DNA of 64,000 nt, from assembly GCA_021736785.1 (NCBI GenBank), contig JAIPFF010000006.1, forward strand, positions 62,001-126,000, given 5' to 3'. A program made the position numbers and the translations under genes. This stretch comes from Thiohalocapsa sp. GTDB lineage: Bacteria > Pseudomonadota > Gammaproteobacteria > Chromatiales > Chromatiaceae. The notes below the pieces were generated by a model. That model searched no databases and was not told the origin of the DNA. It worked only from the letters and a program-made list of their open reading frames with translations. Positions 19,092-29,585 of this stretch are shown piece by piece; the first letter of the stretch is position 1; each line of letters starts with the position of its first letter.

Positions 19092-19571
19092 ATGGGCCGA
19101 AAGCTGTCACAACTGATACTCCTGTTTGCCCTCGCCGGCACGGTGTTCGCCGCCAACGGGCAAGCAAGCATTGCGCTGAGCGCCTCGGCAGCCGGCGGCG
19201 ACGCGTCGCAACCGCTCGGCGACGCGGCGCCGACCCGTTGGCTCGACGAGGTCCGCGCCCAGCGCCGGGCACTGACACAACAGCGTCGGGCACAAATCGA
19301 GGCTCGCCGTCGCGCGCTCGATCCGCTGGGTACCGCACAGCAGGATGCGCGTGAAGAGGCCTTTCATCGCAGGCGCAACGAAATTCGCGAAATGTTCGAA
19401 TGGGATCGGCAACTGTTTCTTAACCAAAGCCCTTGGTTCCGGCCGCTGCGGCCGCTGCCGAGCCCCCAACCCGGACCGGTTCCCTTGCCGGACACCGATT
19501 CCGAGCACCCGGCCCCCAAAGACTGGGCCCCGAAAGACTGGAACAACGGCTGGTATTACCGCGGCTGGTAA
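19092..19571 (+). CDS. small exported protein of unknown function
   Basis: The 159-residue product begins with a signal peptide (MGRKLSQLILLFALAGTVFA, cleavage near the following AANG). A strongly basic Arg/Gln-rich helical stretch follows (about residues 50-95, repeated RAQRRALTQQRRAQIEARRR-type sequence). The tail is Pro/Trp-rich and ends WNNGWYYRGW. I recognise no domain. The start at 19092 is chosen because it begins the signal peptide; the frame opens earlier at a GTG at 19029 and an ATG at 19023-region, inside the promoter. It may be a periplasmic or cell-surface protein; the Arg-rich part suggests binding to a polyanion, but that is inference. Confidence 0.7.
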   Translation: MGRKLSQLILLFALAGTVFAANGQASIALSASAAGGDASQPLGDAAPTRWLDEVRAQRRALTQQRRAQIEARRRALDPLGTAQQDAREEAFHRRRNEIREMFEWDRQLFLNQSPWFRPLRPLPSPQPGPVPLPDTDSEHPAPKDWAPKDWNNGWYYRGW

Positions 19572-19623
19572 CCGCGGCCGCTGGCCGGCCACGGCCGCGG
19601 GCATGTGCCGGTTCATGCGTCGT

Positions 19624-20016
19624 TCAGGCCGCCCCGCGGCCCGGCGGACCCTCGACGAACTCCAGCGCATTCGCATCCGGATCCCGACAGAAAAGAGCCC
19701 GCCGCCCGGAACGGCTCAGCGTGTAGCCGATCCCGGCTTGATCGAGAACCGTGATCAGCGCGTCCAGATTCGCCACCGACAGCGCCACGTGCCGATCTCT
19801 GCCGCCATGCGCCGGCCGGCCTTCGACGGGATCCGGATTGGCAAGCTCGAGCAAATGAATCTGCAGGGAGCCCAGTTGCAGCCACGCGCCGGGATAGCCC
19901 AGATCGGGGCGTTCGCCGTCGACGCTCAAGCCCAGCAGATCCCGATAGAACGCCAATGCCCGCGCGGTGTCGGACACAATGAGACTCACGTGATGGAGCC
20001 CGGTTACCATTCCCAT
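19624..20016 (-). CDS. VOC-family (glyoxalase/dioxygenase fold) protein
   Basis: A 130-residue single-domain member of the vicinal oxygen chelate superfamily, with two beta-alpha-beta-beta-beta modules. The four usual metal-ligand positions are filled: His in GLHHVSLIV, Glu in IHLLELANP, His in DRHVALSVA and Glu in ALEFVEG. These include the FYRDLLGL and FCRDPDANALEFVE signatures typical of VOC dioxygenase- or lyase-like proteins. The substrate is unknown. The start is ATG 20016 with GGGAG upstream; ATG 20010 is possible. It is divergent from dapC and not obviously linked to it. Confidence 0.85.
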   Translation of the reverse strand: MGMVTGLHHVSLIVSDTARALAFYRDLLGLSVDGERPDLGYPGAWLQLGSLQIHLLELANPDPVEGRPAHGGRDRHVALSVANLDALITVLDQAGIGYTLSRSGRRALFCRDPDANALEFVEGPPGRGAA

Positions 20017-20035
20017 CGCCACTCTCCCGATCCGT

Positions 20036-20064
20036 TTGGACGCCCGTGCCGGTTCACATATACT
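20036..20064 (+). promoter_or_regulatory. probable dapC promoter
   Basis: TTGGAC (20036-20041), a 17-base spacer and TATACT (20059-20064) lie in the divergent gap between the VOC gene and dapC. The -10 matches 5/6; the -35 is weaker. The leader would be about 105 bases and shows no clear structure. Confidence 0.5.
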
Positions 20065-20175
20065 GGCGGTTTTGGCCGCTATTTCGAGGGCCAGGCAACG
20101 AAGAGGTCTGCGCCGGCACCGCGGCGGCTTCGGATGCGGCCTCGACCGCGGCCCGGTCCCCATGCCCGGTGAGCG

Positions 20176-21372
20176 ATGAACCCGAATCTGGCAAAACTCC
20201 AGCCCTACCCGTTCGAAAAGCTCGCCGAGCTCAAGCGGGGCGTCGAGCCAACGGCGGATCGCCCTCATATCGCGCTCTCCATCGGCGAGCCGAAGCATCC
20301 CACACCGACCATCATCGGCGAGGCGCTGCTCGCGCACCTGCACCAGTTGTCGGTCTACCCGAGCACCCGCGGCATGCCCGAACTGCGCGAAGTCATCGCG
20401 CGGTGGCTCTGCAAACGGTTCGCATTGCCCGCCGGCATGCTGGATCCGGATCGGCACGTGTTACCGGTCAACGGCACGCGCGAAGCACTGTTCGCGTTCG
20501 CCCAGGCCGCGGTCGACCCGTCCTCGGATGGGCTTGTTCTGATGCCGAACCCGTTCTATCAAATCTACGAGGGCGCGGCACTACTTGCCGGAGCGACGCC
20601 CCATTATCTGCCGTGCCGGGCCGAAAACGGATTCGTGCCAAACTTCGACGCCGTCGACCCCGCTACTTGGCGGCGTTGCCGGCTGCTCTACCTGTGCTCC
20701 CCGGGAAACCCGACCGGTGCCGTCGTCGATGGCGACAGGTTGGCCCGGCTGATCACGCTCGCCGACGAGCACGACTTCATCATCGCGGCCGACGAGTGTT
20801 ACTCGGAAATCTACCTGCAAGAAGACGCACCGCCGACCGGCCTGCTGCAGGCCGCGGCAGCCATCGGCCGCGACGATTTCCGCCGCTGCGTGGTCTTCCA
20901 CAGCCTCTCCAAGCGCTCCAACGCCCCCGGCCTGCGCTCCGGCTTTGTCGCGGGTGACGCCGCCATCCTCGCGCGCTTCTTCGCCTATCGGACCTACCAC
21001 GGCTGTGCGATGCCGCTGCCGAGCCAACACGCCAGCGCCGTTGCATGGTCGGACGAGGCGCACGTGATCGAGAACCGACGCCTGTATCGGGAGAAGTTCG
21101 ACGCCGTGCTCGACATCCTCGACGGCGTCCTCGAGGTCCGCCGCCCGGCTGCGGGTTTCTATCTCTGGCCGCGCACGCCGATCTCCGATACCGAGTTCGC
21201 CCGCGGCCTCTACGCCGCGCAGCACGTCACCGTGCTGCCGGGAAGCTTTCTGTCGCGCCCGGCGCCCGGCGGCGACCCCGGCGCACACCACGTGCGCATG
21301 GCGCTGGTAGCACCCATCGACGACTGCATCGATGCCGCCGAGCGCATCCGAGCCTACTGCGCCGCCCTGTAA
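20176..21372 (+). CDS. dapC: succinyldiaminopimelate aminotransferase (DapC type)
   Basis: A class I/II PLP aminotransferase that converts N-succinyl-2-amino-6-ketopimelate and glutamate to N-succinyl-diaminopimelate. The 398 residues include PNPFYQIYEGAAL (PLP ring pocket), LYLCSPGNPTGAV, AADECYSEIY (Asp to the pyridine nitrogen), SLSKRSNAPGLRSG (Schiff-base Lys) and a C-terminal Arg in HHVRMALVA. The DapC assignment rests on the next genes, dapD and dapE, which flank this step in the succinylase pathway. Other aminotransferases of the family are similar in sequence. Confidence 0.93.
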   Translation: MNPNLAKLQPYPFEKLAELKRGVEPTADRPHIALSIGEPKHPTPTIIGEALLAHLHQLSVYPSTRGMPELREVIARWLCKRFALPAGMLDPDRHVLPVNGTREALFAFAQAAVDPSSDGLVLMPNPFYQIYEGAALLAGATPHYLPCRAENGFVPNFDAVDPATWRRCRLLYLCSPGNPTGAVVDGDRLARLITLADEHDFIIAADECYSEIYLQEDAPPTGLLQAAAAIGRDDFRRCVVFHSLSKRSNAPGLRSGFVAGDAAILARFFAYRTYHGCAMPLPSQHASAVAWSDEAHVIENRRLYREKFDAVLDILDGVLEVRRPAAGFYLWPRTPISDTEFARGLYAAQHVTVLPGSFLSRPAPGGDPGAHHVRMALVAPIDDCIDAAERIRAYCAAL

Positions 21373-21438
21373 CCGCACCGGCGCCGATTCCCGCCCGAAT
21401 CAAACAAGCCCGCACTTACATCCAGAACGGAGCCGACC

Positions 21439-22260
21439 ATGTCCGACAATCAAGCCATCATCGAAAAAGCCTTCGAGCGCCGGGGCGACATCACGCCACG
21501 CAACGTCGAGACGCTGCTGCGCGACGCGGTGCTCGACACCATCGAGCGCCTGGACCGGGGCGAGCTGCGTGTCGCCGAGAGGCGCGACGGCGAATGGATC
21601 GTCCACGACTGGATCAAAAAGGCGGTACTGCTGTCTTTCCGCATCGAGGACAACCAGTTCATCAAGGGCGGGTTCACCAATTACTACGACAAGGTGCCGT
21701 CGAAATATGCCGACGCCAACTCGCGCGACTTCCGCGACGGCGGCGTTCGCATCGTCCCGCCGGCCACTGCCCGTCGCGGCTCCTACATCGCGCCGAGCTG
21801 CGTGCTGATGCCCTCCTACGTCAACATCGGCGCCTATGTCGACTCCGGCACCATGGTGGATACCTGGGCCACCGTCGGTTCCTGCGCGCAGATCGGAAAG
21901 AACGTGCACCTGTCCGGCGGCGTCGGCATCGGCGGCGTGCTGGAGCCGGTGCAGGCGGCGCCCACTATTATCGAGGACGACTGCTTTATCGGCGCCCGCT
22001 CCGAGATCGTCGAAGGCGTCATCGTCGAACAGGGCGCGGTCATTTCGATGGGCGTCTACATCGGCCAGAGCACGAAGATCTACAATCGCGAAACCGCCGA
22101 GGTGCTCTACGGCCGCGTTCCCGCGGGCTCCGTCGTCGTGCCCGGCAACCTGCCCTCGAAGGACGGCAGCCACAGCCTGTACTGTGCCGTCATCATCAAG
22201 CAGGTGGACGAGAAGACGCGCGGAAAGGTGGGCTTGAACGAATTGTTGCGCGACATCTGA
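21439..22260 (+). CDS. dapD: tetrahydrodipicolinate N-succinyltransferase
   Basis: DapD succinylates tetrahydrodipicolinate from succinyl-CoA, the first step of the succinylase branch of lysine and meso-DAP synthesis. The 273-residue protein has the N-terminal helical domain, then a left-handed beta helix starting near residue 105 ([22 protein letters not shown]). The conserved [17 protein letters not shown] and [14 protein letters not shown] motifs at the active site follow. The length equals the E. coli protein. It lies 66 bases after dapC. Confidence 0.97.
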   Translation: MSDNQAIIEKAFERRGDITPRNVETLLRDAVLDTIERLDRGELRVAERRDGEWIVHDWIKKAVLLSFRIEDNQFIKGGFTNYYDKVPSKYADANSRDFRDGGVRIVPPATARRGSYIAPSCVLMPSYVNIGAYVDSGTMVDTWATVGSCAQIGKNVHLSGGVGIGGVLEPVQAAPTIIEDDCFIGARSEIVEGVIVEQGAVISMGVYIGQSTKIYNRETAEVLYGRVPAGSVVVPGNLPSKDGSHSLYCAVIIKQVDEKTRGKVGLNELLRDI

Positions 22261-22383
22261 TCGGCACCGGATCGGCGTAGGCCACCGAGGCCCGGCCCGG
22301 ATGAGTGCCGGGCCCGCATGCCTCACGCCTGCGACACCCCGGGGCACGCGAGCGCGCCGGGACACACCGCGAGCCCGACAGCA

Positions 22384-23882
<1,499 letters not shown>

Positions 23883-23960
23883 GGCACTGTGCCCATGCAT
23901 TGCGGAGCGCCCGCGCCCCGCCGACCCCGGCCGGGCGACGGCGCGGCGCATCGGGGCGAC

Positions 23961-24230
23961 TCAGGTGCGTCCCGCGGCGTCCGGCAGCACGATGTTCAGC
24001 TCGAGGATCTCCTGGCTGTCCTCTTGCTCGTAATTCACCGAGACGGCATTCATGTCGACGTCCACATACTTGCGGATCACGGCCAGGATCTCTTGCTGTA
24101 GCTTCGGCAGGTAAGAGGGCCGATCGCGCGCTGCCCGGTCGTGGGCGACCAGGATTTGCAGTCGCTCCTTGGCCACCGAAGCCGAGCCGCGATTGCGGCC
24201 GCTGTTACGGAAGTAGTCGAGCAACCCCAC
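23961..24230 (-). CDS. minE: cell division topological specificity factor MinE
   Basis: MinE displaces MinC from MinD and stimulates the MinD ATPase, producing pole-to-pole oscillation. The 89-residue product has the membrane-binding N-terminus (MGLLDYFRN). The anti-MinCD segment contains SASVAKERLQILVAHDRA, and the C-terminal dimer region follows. It starts at GTG 24230, three bases after minD, and is the last gene of minCDE. Confidence 0.96.
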   Translation of the reverse strand: MGLLDYFRNSGRNRGSASVAKERLQILVAHDRAARDRPSYLPKLQQEILAVIRKYVDVDMNAVSVNYEQEDSQEILELNIVLPDAAGRT

Positions 24231-24233
24231 TGA

Positions 24234-25043
24234 TCACCCCCCGAAAATTCGGCTGAACAGACCCTTCTTCCCTGCCTCCAGGAAACGCATCGGCACGTCT
24301 TCGCCCAGGAAGCGCGAGACCATGTCTCCGTACGCCTGCCCGGCGTCGCTGTCCGACGACAAAATCACCGGTACGCCCGCGTTGGACGCATTCAGTACCG
24401 CCTGCGACTCGGGAATCACCCCGAGGAGATTCAGCGACAGGATCTCCTGCACGTCCTCCAGGCTCAGCATCTCGCCGCGCGCCACTCGCTCCGGCGAATA
24501 GCGCGTCAGCAACAGATGCTCACGGATCGGCTCCTCGTTGCTCTCGGCGCGCCGCGATTTGCTCGACAAGATGCCCAGCATGCGATCGGAATCGCGAACG
24601 GACGAGACCTCCGGGTTGGTGACGACGACGGCGTCGTCGGCGAAATACATCGCCATGGTCGCGCCATGCTCGATGCCCGCCGGCGAGTCGCAGACTATGT
24701 AGTCATGGCTCTTACCCAAGTCTTCAAGGACCTGCCCTACACCTTCGACGGTCAGGGCATCCTTGTCGCGGGTCTGAGATGCCGGCAGCACATAGAGCCC
24801 GTCGCAGCGCTTATCGCGAATCAGGGCCTGATTCAGATTGGCCTCGCCGTTGATCACGTTGACGAAATCGTAGACGACGCGGCGCTCGCAGCCCATGATC
24901 AGATCAAGATTGCGCAGACCGACATCGAAGTCGATGACCACCGTCCGATTGCCGCGCTGCGCCAGCCCCATGGCCATCGCGGCCGCCGTGGTGGTCTTGC
25001 CCACCCCCCCTTTGCCCGAAGTGATGACGATGACTCTGGCCAA
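24234..25043 (-). CDS. minD: septum site-determining protein MinD
   Basis: MinD is a ParA/Mrp-type ATPase that binds the membrane when ATP-bound and recruits MinC. The 269 residues include the deviant Walker A (SGKGGVGKTT, about 9-18). DFDVGLRNLDLIMGCE and CDSPAGIEHGA are the switch and Walker B regions. The C-terminal amphipathic membrane-targeting helix ends KKGLFSRIFGG. The start is TTG 25043, preceded by GGGGGA; no ATG gives the family N-terminus MARVIVITSGKG. Confidence 0.97.
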   Translation of the reverse strand: MARVIVITSGKGGVGKTTTAAAMAMGLAQRGNRTVVIDFDVGLRNLDLIMGCERRVVYDFVNVINGEANLNQALIRDKRCDGLYVLPASQTRDKDALTVEGVGQVLEDLGKSHDYIVCDSPAGIEHGATMAMYFADDAVVVTNPEVSSVRDSDRMLGILSSKSRRAESNEEPIREHLLLTRYSPERVARGEMLSLEDVQEILSLNLLGVIPESQAVLNASNAGVPVILSSDSDAGQAYGDMVSRFLGEDVPMRFLEAGKKGLFSRIFGG

Positions 25044-25198
25044 AGCCTGTTTCCCCCAAACCGTCCAATGATCGAAAGAGTGCCGCGTTTACCGGCTCGG
25101 CGGCAGCGGCCCCCGATTGTCTCGCCGCCTGCGCGTGTCGCCGGGCACTCGCCGGCCCGTCTGGCAAGCGGTCGATGCCCGCACCCCCGCGCAGGCGC

Positions 25199-26017
25199 TC
25201 AGAGTGGCTCGATACGCAACACCGCGTGATCGAGAAACACCTGCACCCGCCTGCCCTTGAGCTCGGCGGGAATATTCTCGCTGACCCGGTAGTGGCCGGC
25301 GATCGAAATCAGCTCGGCCTGCAGATCCTGGCAAAAGATACGCGCGCCCTCGTTGCCCTTCAGCCCGGCCATGACGCGGCCGCGTAGCGGTGCGTAGACA
25401 TGGATATTGCCGTCGGCCATCAATTCGGCCCCCGAGCTGACGGCACCGATGACGGTGAGATCGCCGCCCGCGGCATACACCCGCTGACCCGAGCGCACCG
25501 GACGCTCGATCAGCGTCGAGCCGGTGTCGACGCCGATCACCGGCGCGTCGGTCTGCGCGGCGACGATGGGCTGCGCCTTGGCGCCCGCGGCACTGTTGGC
25601 CCGGGCCGCTTTGGACGGCTCCGCCGCGGCGGCTTCCGCGCGCTTCGGCTTCACCGAGTCGCCGAGGATCGCGAGCTCCATCGCCTGGGCTGCCTCGTTC
25701 TGGCCGGCGCTTCCGCCGCGCACGCCAACCGGAATCATACCGAGCCCCCGCAGCAGGCCGACCAGCTGCGGAAAGCCCACGTCGGCGTCGCTGGCCGACA
25801 ACTCGCCCAAATCGATGACGACCGGCGTATTGCGGAAGAAGCCCGGCGCCTGCTCCACCTTCGGCGCCAACTGGGCCTCGACGGCGTCCATGTCCAGGCA
25901 CAGCAGGCGAATGACCGGCAGCGTGAACGCCGCGGCCTTCAGCTCGAACGCCAGGTCACCCTTAGCGCCATTGGCACCGGGCTGTCCGGCAGCGGATGAG
26001 ATCGATTGAGAGACCAT
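25199..26017 (-). CDS. minC: septum site-determining protein MinC
   Basis: MinC inhibits FtsZ ring formation away from midcell when bound to MinD. The 272-residue product starts at ATG 26017. Its N-terminal FtsZ-inhibiting domain begins at about residue 20 (FELKAAAFTLPVIRLL). A variable Ala-rich linker covers about 130-175. The C-terminal beta-helix MinD-binding domain contains RSGQRVYAAGGDLTVIGAVSSGAE and AELISIAGHYRVSE. A 155-base gap to minD holds nothing recognised. A perfect palindrome lies upstream. Confidence 0.96.
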   Translation of the reverse strand: MVSQSISSAAGQPGANGAKGDLAFELKAAAFTLPVIRLLCLDMDAVEAQLAPKVEQAPGFFRNTPVVIDLGELSASDADVGFPQLVGLLRGLGMIPVGVRGGSAGQNEAAQAMELAILGDSVKPKRAEAAAAEPSKAARANSAAGAKAQPIVAAQTDAPVIGVDTGSTLIERPVRSGQRVYAAGGDLTVIGAVSSGAELMADGNIHVYAPLRGRVMAGLKGNEGARIFCQDLQAELISIAGHYRVSENIPAELKGRRVQVFLDHAVLRIEPL

Positions 26018-26050
26018 GGACGATTGAGAGCAGCTACGGCTATTTGGCGA

Positions 26051-26069
26051 CGGATCGCGGCGCGATCCG
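26051..26069. promoter_or_regulatory. 19-base perfect palindrome upstream of minC
   Basis: CGGATCGCG, one central G, CGCGATCCG. It lies 34 bases upstream of the minC ATG, in the 157-base gap after the HIT gene. Nine perfect arms around one base suggest an operator or a stable leader hairpin in the min transcript. No clear -10/-35 pair was found around it. Confidence 0.5.
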
Positions 26070-26174
26070 CGCATGCTAACGTTTCGGACTACGAGCGAAA
26101 AGACTTCGAGCCATTAAAGTCCGCCGAATGCGGCACCGGGGCCGGCGAACGGCGCACAACGGCACGATACCGGC

Positions 26175-26519
26175 TCAACCCGGCGGCCACTGCATGGGCC
26201 GGCCGCCGATCACATGCAAATGCAAGTGGTACACGGTCTGGCCCGCGCCGGCATTGCAATTGATCACCGTGCGATAGCCCTCCGCGGCGATCCCTTCCTG
26301 TTCGGCGATCTTCGCCGCGGCAAGCATCAGCCGGCCGAGCAGCTCCGCGTCCTCCGGCCCGGCATCGTTCAGCGTCGGGATCGGTTTGCGCGGGATGACC
26401 AGCACATGGGTCGGCGCCTGGGGGTTGAGGTCGCGGAAGGCGACGACATGCTCGTCCCGGTAGACGATATCGGCCGGGATCTCCCCGGCGGCGATCTTGG
26501 CGAAAATCGTGTCGGACAA
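26175..26519 (-). CDS. HIT-family nucleotide hydrolase (HinT type)
   Basis: A 114-residue histidine-triad protein of the HinT branch, which hydrolyses AMP-lysine and other phosphoramidates. The N-terminal FAKIAAGEIPADIVYRDE and the catalytic HLHLHVIGGR motif are present. The start is TTG 26519, with AGGAGA eight bases upstream; no nearby ATG gives the family N-terminus (MSDTIFAKI). It lies between minC and recR on the same strand, with 94 bases to recR that hold nothing recognised. Confidence 0.93.
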   Translation of the reverse strand: MSDTIFAKIAAGEIPADIVYRDEHVVAFRDLNPQAPTHVLVIPRKPIPTLNDAGPEDAELLGRLMLAAAKIAEQEGIAAEGYRTVINCNAGAGQTVYHLHLHVIGGRPMQWPPG

Positions 26520-26613
26520 GACGTCGAATCTCCTGTTCGGGATTGGACCTGAGTGCGAGCCGCCGCGGATCGAAGCCGATCGGGGCGGATCGATTCAAGC
26601 TGCCTGCGCCGCG

Positions 26614-27210
26614 CTAGAGCCCCTGCCGCCCCGCGAACGCATGCGCCAAAGTGCCGCCGTCGACCAGCTCCAGCTCGCCGCCGAGCGGCACGCCATGGGC
26701 AATACGGGTCATCCGAATACCGCTGTCGCGGGCGATCTCGGCGATATAGTGGGCGGTGGCGGCCCCCTCCACGGTCGGGCTGATGGCCAGAATCGCCTCG
26801 ACTATGCCGCCCGCATGCAGGCGCTGCTCCAGCCGGTCGAGGCCGAGCTCTTCGGGCCCGATACCATCGAGGGGCGACAACCGCCCGCCGAGCACGAAAT
26901 ACAGCCCGCGGTAATCGGTCGCCTGCTCGATGGCGACGATGTCGGACGGCTGCTCCACGATACACAAAAGGGAACGCTCGCGGTTCGGGCTTGCACAGAG
27001 CTCGCACAAATCGCGCTCGCTCAGTGTCCGGCAGTCACGACAGCGCCCGATCCGCTCCATGGCGTCGGACATCACCTGCGCCAGCCGGCGCCCCGCGTCC
27101 CGGTCGCGCTCGAGCAAGTAGAAGGCCATGCGCTGAGCCGATTTCGGCCCGACGCCCGGCAGACAGCGCAGCGCGTCGATCAATTGGTTCAGCAGACTGC
27201 GCCCGGACAC
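26614..27210 (-). CDS. recR: recombination mediator protein RecR
   Basis: RecR works with RecO and RecF to load RecA on gapped DNA. The 198 residues contain the N-terminal helix-hairpin-helix ([17 protein letters not shown]) and a four-Cys zinc finger ([16 protein letters not shown]). The Toprim domain has [15 protein letters not shown] and [13 protein letters not shown]. The start is GTG 27210. The order dnaX-ybaB-recR is almost universal, and the three are probably one operon. Confidence 0.97.
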   Translation of the reverse strand: MSGRSLLNQLIDALRCLPGVGPKSAQRMAFYLLERDRDAGRRLAQVMSDAMERIGRCRDCRTLSERDLCELCASPNRERSLLCIVEQPSDIVAIEQATDYRGLYFVLGGRLSPLDGIGPEELGLDRLEQRLHAGGIVEAILAISPTVEGAATAHYIAEIARDSGIRMTRIAHGVPLGGELELVDGGTLAHAFAGRQGL

Positions 27211-27224
27211 CGCGCGATCGTCGG

Positions 27225-27548
27225 TCAGAAGGGCAGCTTCATGCCGGGCGGCAACGGCAGCCCGGCGGTGAGATCGGCCATCTGCGTCTGCATCTTTTCG
27301 GTGACGCGGTGCACCGCATCGTTGACGGCTGCGGCGATCAGATCCTCGAGCATCTCCTTGTCGTCGGCCAGCAGGGACGGATCGATTTCGACCCGGCGCA
27401 CCTCGTGGCGGCCTGTCATGGTGACACGCACCATGCCACCGCCGGACTCGCCGGTAAGCTCCTCCTTGGCCATGCGCTCCTGCGCGTTCTTGAGCTCTTC
27501 CTGCATCTTCTGAGCCTGCTTCAGCATGCTGCCTAATCCGCCTTTCAT
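27225..27548 (-). CDS. ybaB: nucleoid-associated YbaB/EbfC-family protein
   Basis: A 107-residue dimeric DNA-binding protein, often encoded between dnaX and recR. It begins [19 protein letters not shown] (helical N-terminus), then a beta sheet with [21 protein letters not shown], and ends GMKLPF, all family hallmarks. The start is ATG 27548 with GAGGTG five bases upstream; a GTG one codon earlier is the alternative. Confidence 0.95.
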   Translation of the reverse strand: MKGGLGSMLKQAQKMQEELKNAQERMAKEELTGESGGGMVRVTMTGRHEVRRVEIDPSLLADDKEMLEDLIAAAVNDAVHRVTEKMQTQMADLTAGLPLPPGMKLPF

Positions 27549-27623
27549 CACATCACCTCTTCGTTGTGGCCTTTCGGCGCGTCGGCATCCGGCGCATCTG
27601 CCGGCGGCCTATGCGCGGGCCGG

Positions 27624-29480
27624 TCAATCGGCCGGACGAATGCTGTCCGGTACCCACTGCGCATCCAAACGCGACTGCAACTCGCGCGCAAGCGCGTCGT
27701 CGCGCAGCAGCGCCTCGGCCTCGGCCTGACGTGCCGCGTCATCGCGGGCTCGGCGCCGGGCCGGCGTCTCCGCGGGCGGGTGGCCGGTTTCGATTTCCAG
27801 CGCCACTTCGCGTCCCGTGGCGGCGGCCAGGGCCGCGCCGAGGCGCTGCTCGGCACCCGCCACGCGAAGATTACTCAGTGCCGGGTCCAGCGCAAGCCGC
27901 AAGCGCTTGCCGTCCCATTCGACGAACGCACAGTGATTGGCGAGCTCTTTCGCAAAGCCGCCGAGATCGAGCCGGCCCACCAGCGAGAGCCAGTCCCCGG
28001 CGTTGTCCAGGGCGCTGCCGGGGGCGCTTTCCGGGGCGCTTTCCGGGGCGCTGTCCGGCGGCACCGGCACCGCGGCCGGCGCTGGCTGCCGAGCGGGCGC
28101 CCGAGCCTGGTCGTCCGGCGGCACTCCATCGCCCGGCAAGGTGTCGGCGCTCGGCAGCGGAGCCGATGCCGGCCCGTCGAGGGCCCTGCGCACGGCGGCC
28201 GCGGGGCCGGCAGGTGCGGCGTCGGTCCGCCGAGCCGTACCGCCTGCGCCGACGCCCGGCGGCGCCTGGCGACTGCCCGCTGCCGAAGCACCGTCACCGG
28301 CCGCACGTGAGCCCGAGCCCGATCCCGAACCGGGCGCTGCACCGGCGGCCGGAGCGTTGTTGCCCGGCGCCGGCGCGGCTGTCTGCGGCTCGAGCGGCTC
28401 GGGCCGAAACGCCAAGGCGCGCAGCAGCAGCATTTCCAGCCCGGTACGCGGGTCAGGCGCCAGCGCCAATTCGTGCTGACCGGCGAGCAAAATCTGATAG
28501 TACAGTTGCAGGTCTTCGGGCGGCACACGCGCGGCGAGCGCCAGCATCCGCTCGCGGTCGGGATCGTCGTCGGCCAGCGTCGCCGGAACCTGCTGCGCCA
28601 GCGCCAAGTCGTGCAGCAGTGCAATCAAGTCTTTCAGCACGCCGGCGAAATCCGGCGTCAGCTCCGCGATGCGCCCGACCTCCACCAGCGCGCGGGCGGC
28701 GTCCGCGCCGGCCAGGGCATCGAGCAAATCCAAGCTCAGGTCGCCGGCGCGCGTGCCCAGCATCGCCCGCGTGTCATCGGCCGTCACGCTTCCCCCGCCG
28801 AAGGCAATGGCCTGATCGAGCAGGCTCAAGCCGTCGCGCATACTGCCGTCCGCGGCGCGTGCCAGCAGCAGCAGGGCTTGGTCTTCGAACGCTACGGATT
28901 CAGCGGACAGGACATAGCGGAAACGCTCGGCGATTTGCTCCGGCAGCAATCTTTTCAGATTGAACTGCAGGCAGCGCGAGAGCACGGTCGCGGGCAGTTT
29001 CTGCGGGTCGGTGGTCGCGAGGACGAACTTCACATGCTCCGGCGGCTCTTCGAGCGTCTTCAGCAGCGCGTTGAAGCTGCTGGCGGAGAACATGTGCACC
29101 TCGTCGATCAAGTAGACCTTGTAGCGCCCGCGCACGGGCGCGAACGGTACGTTGTCCAACAGCTCGCGGGTCTGGTCCACTTTGGTGCGCGAGGCGGCAT
29201 CCACCTCGATCAGGTCCACGAAGCGGCCTTCGTCGATCTCGGTGCAACTTGCGCATGTGCCGCACGGGGTGGCGCCGACGCCCTGCTCGCAGTTCAGGGT
29301 CTTGGCAAGGATGCGCGCCAGCGTCGTCTTGCCGACGCCGCGGGTGCCTGTAAACAGGTAGGCGTGATGCAGTTGTCCGCGCTCGAGCGCGTTGACCAGC
29401 GCGCGTACCACGTGCTCCTGGCCGACCAGATCGGCGAAGGTGCCGGGCCGCCACTTTCGTGCCAGCACTTGATAGCTCAT
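27624..29480 (-). CDS. dnaX: DNA polymerase III subunit tau (gamma/tau)
   Basis: DnaX is the AAA+ clamp-loader subunit that also tethers the polymerase and helicase. The 618-residue product has Walker A GTRGVGKTT (about 45-53), a four-Cys zinc module (CEQG-x5-CGTCASC), Walker B LIDEVHM, and sensor motifs. A Pro/Ala/Gly-rich linker spans about 365-510, and a conserved tau C-terminal polymerase-binding domain begins near residue 520. The linker holds a four-residue tandem repeat (APES). I find no A-rich slippery heptamer where E. coli makes gamma, so only tau may be made. Confidence 0.95.
   Translation of the reverse strand: MSYQVLARKWRPGTFADLVGQEHVVRALVNALERGQLHHAYLFTGTRGVGKTTLARILAKTLNCEQGVGATPCGTCASCTEIDEGRFVDLIEVDAASRTKVDQTRELLDNVPFAPVRGRYKVYLIDEVHMFSASSFNALLKTLEEPPEHVKFVLATTDPQKLPATVLSRCLQFNLKRLLPEQIAERFRYVLSAESVAFEDQALLLLARAADGSMRDGLSLLDQAIAFGGGSVTADDTRAMLGTRAGDLSLDLLDALAGADAARALVEVGRIAELTPDFAGVLKDLIALLHDLALAQQVPATLADDDPDRERMLALAARVPPEDLQLYYQILLAGQHELALAPDPRTGLEMLLLRALAFRPEPLEPQTAAPAPGNNAPAAGAAPGSGSGSGSRAAGDGASAAGSRQAPPGVGAGGTARRTDAAPAGPAAAVRRALDGPASAPLPSADTLPGDGVPPDDQARAPARQPAPAAVPVPPDSAPESAPESAPGSALDNAGDWLSLVGRLDLGGFAKELANHCAFVEWDGKRLRLALDPALSNLRVAGAEQRLGAALAAATGREVALEIETGHPPAETPARRRARDDAARQAEAEALLRDDALARELQSRLDAQWVPDSIRPAD
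28021..28056. repeat. three tandem 12-base repeats in dnaX
   Basis: GGGGCGCTTTCC occurs twice and then as GGGGCGCTGTCC, at 28021, 28033 and 28045. On the dnaX strand they encode APES-type units in the flexible linker. Their length keeps the frame, so copy number may vary without breaking the gene. Confidence 0.85.
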
Positions 29481-29585
29481 CGCGGGCTCGCTGACTGTGT
29501 CATCGCAGAAAAAACCGCAGGGCGTTGCAAGTGAGCCATCGGCAACAGGGCTGGCTGCTTCGCGACAATGGCGGCGCGGTGCTGC

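Noticed and set aside
27900-28300. Programmed frameshift signal in dnaX
   Set aside because: No A AAA AAG or comparable slippery run was found on the coding strand.
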